A DNA stretch of 10,693 nucleotides from an uncultured beta proteobacterium (GTDB lineage: Bacteria > Pseudomonadota > Gammaproteobacteria > Burkholderiales > SG8-39). Below, one piece after another: positions 7,281 through 10,693 of this stretch (positions are counted from its first letter, which is position 1; the number at the start of each line of letters is the position of its first letter). The DNA is taken from contig CADEDU010000114.1 in the NCBI GenBank assembly GCA_902826155.1, positions 7,041 to 17,733 on the forward strand. Reading direction: 5' to 3'. Under the pieces are notes generated by a model. It saw only the letters and a program-made list of their open reading frames with translations, was not told the origin of the DNA and did not search any database. The position numbers and the translations under genes are program-made.

Positions 7281-8612
7281 TCAATCGCGCGCGTTGACGT
7301 ACGGATTGCGTCCGGTACGAAACTCGATGCGCAGTGGCGTGCCGGTGAGCTTGAACGCGCGCCGGAACACACCCTCGAGATAGCGGCGATAGGTATCCGG
7401 CACCGCGTGCAGCGCCGTTCCGTGAATGATGATGATCGGCGGATTACGGCCGCCCTGATGCGCATAGCGCAACTTCGGGCGCGAGTAACCCTCCCGTGGT
7501 GGCGCTTGCCGCTCGACGGCATCGTGCAGCAGTCGTGTGAGCTTGGGCGTCGGCAATTTGGTCATCGCCGCCTGGAACGCCTCGTCGACCGATCGCATCA
7601 ACGCGCTCAGTCCGGTGTGCTCGAGAGCCGAGATGAAGTGAGTGCGACCGAAACTGACGAAGCCCAGCCTGCGCTCCAGCCCGCGCTTGATCTGATCGCG
7701 CGAGTAGGCCTCCAGCCCGTCCCATTTGTTCACGGCGACCACCAGCGCGCGGCCTCGCTCCACGATGAACGCCGCGAGATGCGCGTCCTGATCGGCGATT
7801 TCGCCGCGGGCATCGACCACCAGAACCGCGACGTTGGCCGAGTCGATCGCCTGCAGCGTCTTGATCACCGAAAACTTCTCGATCGCCTCGAACACCTTGC
7901 CTTTACGCCGCAGCCCAGCCGTGTCGACCAGGACGTAGCGGTGCCCATCGCGGGTGAACTCCACTTCGATCGCGTCGCGCGTGGTGCCGGGCTGATCGAA
8001 GGCGATCATGCGCTCCTCGCCGAGCAGGCTGTTCACCAGGGTGGATTTGCCCACGTTGGGTCGCCCGACAATGGCGATACGCGGGCAACGCTCGTCGGGC
8101 TCGGCTTCGGCCTCGGGCTCCGGAAACGGATCGAGCACCACATCGATCAGCGCCTTCACGCCCTCGCCGTGCGACGCGGAAATCGCCACTGGCTCGCCCA
8201 GCGCCAGCTCGAAGAACTCGGCCACGGCAATCGAGCGGTCGAGCCCTTCTGCCTTGTTGACGGCCACCCGCACCGGAACGTCGACCGTGCGCAACGTGTC
8301 GGCGATGCGTTTGTCGTGCGGCGTGACGCCGTCGCGAGCATCGACCATGAAGATGACGCAGTCGGCTTCGGTGATCGCCAGCCGGGTCTGGCGCGCCATC
8401 TCGGCGAGCAATCCCTCTTTCGCAACCGGCTCCAGGCCGCCGGTGTCGACGACCAGGTAGGGCTTGTCGCCCACGCGCCCTTCACCGTAGTGGCGATCGC
8501 GCGTGAGGCCGGGCGTATCGGCCACCAGCGCATCGCGCGAACGGGTCAGACGGTTGAACAGCGTGGACTTGCCCACGTTGGGCCGGCCGACGATGACGAC
8601 GGTCGGTTTCAT
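7281..8612 (-). CDS. der: Ribosome assembly GTPase Der (EngA)
   Basis: Der has two tandem GTPase domains and a C-terminal KH-like domain, and it is needed for maturation of the 50S ribosomal subunit. In the 443-residue product, domain 1 has GRPNVGKST at 9-17, DTGG at 56-59 and NKAE at 119-122. Domain 2 has GRPNVGKST at 183-191, [10 protein letters not shown] at 230-239 and NKWD at 295-298. An acidic linker (about 164-174, [11 protein letters not shown]) separates them. The KH-like domain (about 350-443) includes [20 protein letters not shown] and ends at [10 protein letters not shown], a normal Der terminus. Length is typical (about 440-490). The ATG at 8612 has no obvious Shine-Dalgarno; bamB ends 78 nt upstream with a hairpin between. 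Confidence 0.98.
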   Translation of the reverse strand: MKPTVVIVGRPNVGKSTLFNRLTRSRDALVADTPGLTRDRHYGEGRVGDKPYLVVDTGGLEPVAKEGLLAEMARQTRLAITEADCVIFMVDARDGVTPHDKRIADTLRTVDVPVRVAVNKAEGLDRSIAVAEFFELALGEPVAISASHGEGVKALIDVVLDPFPEPEAEAEPDERCPRIAIVGRPNVGKSTLVNSLLGEERMIAFDQPGTTRDAIEVEFTRDGHRYVLVDTAGLRRKGKVFEAIEKFSVIKTLQAIDSANVAVLVVDARGEIADQDAHLAAFIVERGRALVVAVNKWDGLEAYSRDQIKRGLERRLGFVSFGRTHFISALEHTGLSALMRSVDEAFQAAMTKLPTPKLTRLLHDAVERQAPPREGYSRPKLRYAHQGGRNPPIIIIHGTALHAVPDTYRRYLEGVFRRAFKLTGTPLRIEFRTGRNPYVNARD

Positions 8613-8658
8613 GCTGGAACCGAACCGCCGCAGTCGTGACCCGGCGCCCGCACTCGAA

Positions 8659-8686
8659 CGCTTACGCGGAGCATGGCGCGGAAGCG
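8659..8686 (-). other. Hairpin between bamB and der
   Basis: Five bases into the gap after the bamB stop, the minus strand has CGCTTCCGCG, an 8-nt loop and CGCGTAAGCG, a 10-position stem with nine pairs and one C/T mismatch. Only two T residues follow, so it does not look like an intrinsic terminator. It could stabilise the bamB 3' end or mark an RNase processing site. Both roles are inference. Confidence 0.4.
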
Positions 8687-8690
8687 AGCA

Positions 8691-9821
8691 TCAGATGCCG
8701 ATGGCATACAGGGACCCGGCTCGGGTCTGGACCAGGAAACCGCTCGCGATCCGCACTGGCGGTGCGGCGATCGGACTGCCGTCGGTGGCGACGCGCCCGG
8801 CATACTCGCCGTCGTCACGCCGCAGGAAGTGGATCAACCCGTTGTTATCCCCGACCGCGACATGGCCCTCGAGAGTCACCGGCGCACTCAGCGTGCGACC
8901 GCCGAGCTTGGCCTGCCGCCACAGGTTGTTGCCGGTGGAGCGCTCCAGCGCCAGCACCGCTCCTTGCGCCTCGCTCACGATGACGACGCGACGGTCGCCC
9001 GAAAGCCCCGATCCGCTCGAGATGTCCTTGGTCCAAAGTGGCGCGCCGGTGTTGCTGTCGAAACAGGCTGCACGCCCCTGGTAGGCGACCGCGCAGATCT
9101 CGCGCTCGAGCAGCCAGGGAAAACCGACCACATCGCTCACACGCTCGACCTCGGTCGCCCCGCGCGGCAGCGCAACCGTACCTTCCCAGCGAATACCGCC
9201 ATTGTTGCGGTTCAGCGCAACCAGTTTGCCGCCGGGGAAGCCGCTGTAGATGAGATTGCCCGCATTGACGGTCCCGACGCTCGTCCGCACGACCAATGCG
9301 GGCGCGGCACGCTGATACAACCAGCGACGCTTGCCATCGCCCGCGTCGAGCGCGAACACACGGGTGTCGGAGGTGCGCACCACGATCAGATCGTCGAGCA
9401 CGAGCGGCGGCCCGATGAGCTCGCTCGACACACGAGCGCGCCACAGGCGCGTGCCGGTTGCGGCGTCCAGGGCGATGACTTCGCCGTCGGAGGTGCCGAT
9501 CGCGACCTGCTTTTGATTCGCACCGACGCCGGCACTGAGCACCGCATCGACCGAGACGCGCCAACGTTCGCGGCCGTTGCCTGCATCCAGGCGCACCACG
9601 GTGCCGTCGCGCGTGGCGGCGAAGATCGCCTCATCGACCACCGCGGGCACGAAATCAAACTCGCGGCCCGAGCCGATACGCGTCTGCCAGAGCACGCGCG
9701 CCGGGCTAGGTCCACTGATCTCGGGCAGCGGCTCGACCTTTCGCGAGGACCCGCCGCAGGCCCCGAGCAGACTCGCCGCGGTCACGATCACGCCAACCCG
9801 GAGGACCGTCGACCTGAGCAT
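8691..9821 (-). CDS. bamB: Outer-membrane assembly lipoprotein BamB
   Basis: BamB is the beta-propeller lipoprotein of the BAM complex, which inserts beta-barrel proteins into the outer membrane. From ATG 9821 the product is 376 residues. The short signal peptide has a basic n-region, a hydrophobic core VGVIVTAASLL and the lipobox LGAC with Cys22. Gly follows the Cys, so there is no Asp retention signal and outer-membrane sorting is expected. The mature part shows repeated PQQ-like blades, each with a Trp after a G-x-x-x-W type turn: VLWQTRIG, GRERWRVSV, GTRLWRARV, GKRRWLYQR, GGIRWEGTV, GAPLWTKDI and GNNLWRQAK. The E. coli protein is 392 residues. An in-frame ATG at 9902 has a better ribosome site but would add 27 residues before the signal peptide, so the start is uncertain. 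The yfgM-like gene is just upstream and der follows. Confidence 0.95.
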   Translation of the reverse strand: MLRSTVLRVGVIVTAASLLGACGGSSRKVEPLPEISGPSPARVLWQTRIGSGREFDFVPAVVDEAIFAATRDGTVVRLDAGNGRERWRVSVDAVLSAGVGANQKQVAIGTSDGEVIALDAATGTRLWRARVSSELIGPPLVLDDLIVVRTSDTRVFALDAGDGKRRWLYQRAAPALVVRTSVGTVNAGNLIYSGFPGGKLVALNRNNGGIRWEGTVALPRGATEVERVSDVVGFPWLLEREICAVAYQGRAACFDSNTGAPLWTKDISSGSGLSGDRRVVIVSEAQGAVLALERSTGNNLWRQAKLGGRTLSAPVTLEGHVAVGDNNGLIHFLRRDDGEYAGRVATDGSPIAAPPVRIASGFLVQTRAGSLYAIGI

Positions 9822-9906
9822 CGCGCGGAATAAATGCGCCGACAGCGTGCAGCGCGTCGTGCCGCGGGCAGCGGCCCGTTTGTGGAAGAGCTCCACGTTC
9901 ATGCAA

Positions 9907-9914
9907 TCCCCGCC
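9907..9914 (-). promoter_or_regulatory. G-rich ribosome site favouring an upstream bamB start
   Basis: The minus strand reads GGCGGGGATTGCATG, placing a G-rich Shine-Dalgarno-like element 4 nt before the ATG at 9902. That ATG is in frame with bamB. No comparable site precedes ATG 9821. Either BamB is made with a long n-region, or the element drives a longer leader form. Confidence 0.45.
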
Positions 9915-9945
9915 TTTGTAATGTTTATTGGCGCAGCCGGCGCGA

Positions 9946-10608
9946 CTATCCGTCGCCCAGCGCGTCGAGTTTCCACTGCAGTCGCTCGCGCTGCTGCATG
10001 TTCTTCGCATCGGTCTTGTCGATAGCCGTCTTGTAGGCGGCCCGCGCATCGGACTTCTTGCCGGTCAGCGCGAGGATGTCGCCGCGCAGCGCAGCGAACT
10101 GGCCGGCGAACTCGCCATCGGCCGGTCCGTCGAGCAGTTTGATCGCTTCCTCGGCGGCATTGTCGTCGACCAGCACGTGGGCCAGGCGCAGGCGCGCGAT
10201 CGACTTGAGTTCGGACTCGGCGGCCCGATCGATCACCCACTGCAACTGGGCCCGCGCCGTCTTCAGGTCGCCGCTGTCGAAATGCACCTTCGCCGAGATC
10301 AACGCCGCCATCGGCGCGAAGGTCGTCGACGGATACTGTTCGAGGATCGCGCCGGCCGCATCGCGGACTTTCTTGGTGTCCTTCTCGGCTGCCGCCTTCT
10401 GCACCGCGTCGTACAGCCCCGCGGCGTTGGCCGATTGCGCGCGCTCGTACCAGCGCCAGCCATTCCATCCGGCGATCGCGAGCAACACGACGGTGGCACC
10501 CACCATGATCGCGTTGCCGTGCTTCTCCCACCATGCCTTCAGTGCCGCGACCTGCTCCTGCTCCTCCAGGTCGAGCGTGCGCATCACATCGCGTTCTTTC
10601 ATTGCCAT
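9946..10608 (-). CDS. yfgM: YfgM-like TPR protein, ancillary SecYEG translocon subunit
   Basis: The product is a 220-residue inner-membrane protein with a large periplasmic tetratricopeptide region. In E. coli YfgM binds the SecYEG translocon together with PpiD and helps pass secreted proteins to periplasmic chaperones. Here a cytoplasmic N-terminus with DLEEQEQVAALKAWWEKHG (13-31) is followed by a membrane segment (about 33-51) and helical repeats, including AILEQYPSTTFAPMAAL, ARLRLAHVL and GKKSDARAAYKTAI. The LxLEEQEQ...LKxWWxxxG opening is typical of the family. ATG 10608 opens the frame; ATG 10602, two codons later, has better spacing from AGGGGA and may be the true start. The gene lies between the presumed hisS end (23 nt) and bamB, its usual position. 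Confidence 0.93.
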   Translation of the reverse strand: MAMKERDVMRTLDLEEQEQVAALKAWWEKHGNAIMVGATVVLLAIAGWNGWRWYERAQSANAAGLYDAVQKAAAEKDTKKVRDAAGAILEQYPSTTFAPMAALISAKVHFDSGDLKTARAQLQWVIDRAAESELKSIARLRLAHVLVDDNAAEEAIKLLDGPADGEFAGQFAALRGDILALTGKKSDARAAYKTAIDKTDAKNMQQRERLQWKLDALGDG

Positions 10609-10631
10609 TCCCCTGCCCTGCGCGGTCTCCG

Positions 10632-10693
10632 TCAGCCTTGACCGCGCGGTTGCAGCAGTTGTCCGACGCCGGCCAGATCCGGCTGACGCGCAG
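10632..10693 (-). CDS. 3' end of an upstream gene, probably hisS (histidyl-tRNA synthetase)
   Basis: One minus-strand frame runs in from the window edge for 20 codons and ends with TGA, reading about ARQPDLAGVGQLLQPRGQG. The fragment is too short for a motif. Synteny is the only support: in most beta- and gammaproteobacteria the gene directly before yfgM is hisS, and the 23-nt gap fits an operon. The other frames are too short here to exclude. Confidence 0.45.
   Translation of the reverse strand, partial: ARQPDLAGVGQLLQPRGQG

Noticed and set aside
7407..9833. Long plus-strand frames antisense to der (410 codons) and bamB (386 codons), and a similar one antisense to hflX at 5858-6847
   Set aside because: They are the same antisense-register effect as over purA-hisZ, with no recognisable domains. 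They end near the boundaries of the genuine minus-strand genes.

Overview
The window is GC-rich and gene-dense. Every gene I can support lies on the minus strand, so transcription runs from high to low coordinates. It is a conserved proteobacterial housekeeping block, in transcription order: probable hisS 3' end, yfgM-like gene, bamB, der, (doubtful 82-codon ORF), hfq, hflX, hflK, hflC, DUF2065 gene, hisZ, purA, Gpt-like phosphoribosyltransferase (cut by the window edge). The combination points to a betaproteobacterium, probably Burkholderiales or a relative: the hisS-yfgM-bamB-der block is joined directly to hfq-hflX-hflK-hflC, hisZ lies next to purA, and Hfq has the beta-type N-terminus and rim (LRKEHV). 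This lineage call is inference from synteny and protein character; no search was run.

Right part (10693-7281): envelope and ribosome assembly. It holds the end of a gene that synteny suggests is hisS, a YfgM-type inner-membrane TPR protein linked to the Sec translocon, the BamB lipoprotein of the outer-membrane BAM complex, and Der, a double GTPase for 50S assembly. Middle part (7280-3107): the RNA chaperone Hfq, the ribosome-associated GTPase HflX, the HflK/HflC pair that regulates FtsH, and a small DUF2065 membrane protein. Several junctions overlap (82-codon ORF/hfq by 4 nt, hflX/hflK by 14 nt, hflK/hflC by 1 nt), which suggests cotranscription and translational coupling. Left part (3052-1): nucleotide and PRPP metabolism, with HisZ, PurA and a xanthine/guanine-type phosphoribosyltransferase. 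A terminator-like hairpin just after the DUF2065 stop may separate the middle and left parts.

No stretch over 300 bases is without a gene. The longest non-assigned gap is der-hfq (about 270 nt), which holds the doubtful ORF or the hfq leader. I found no mobile element, CRISPR array, tRNA, rRNA, phage gene or defence system. I see no previously undescribed system here. What deserves a second look is small: the 82-codon ORF in frame with der, an 8-codon Pro-Pro-Pro upstream ORF abutting hflX, ARN-like triplets at the hfq start, an ambiguous bamB start and some intergenic hairpins.
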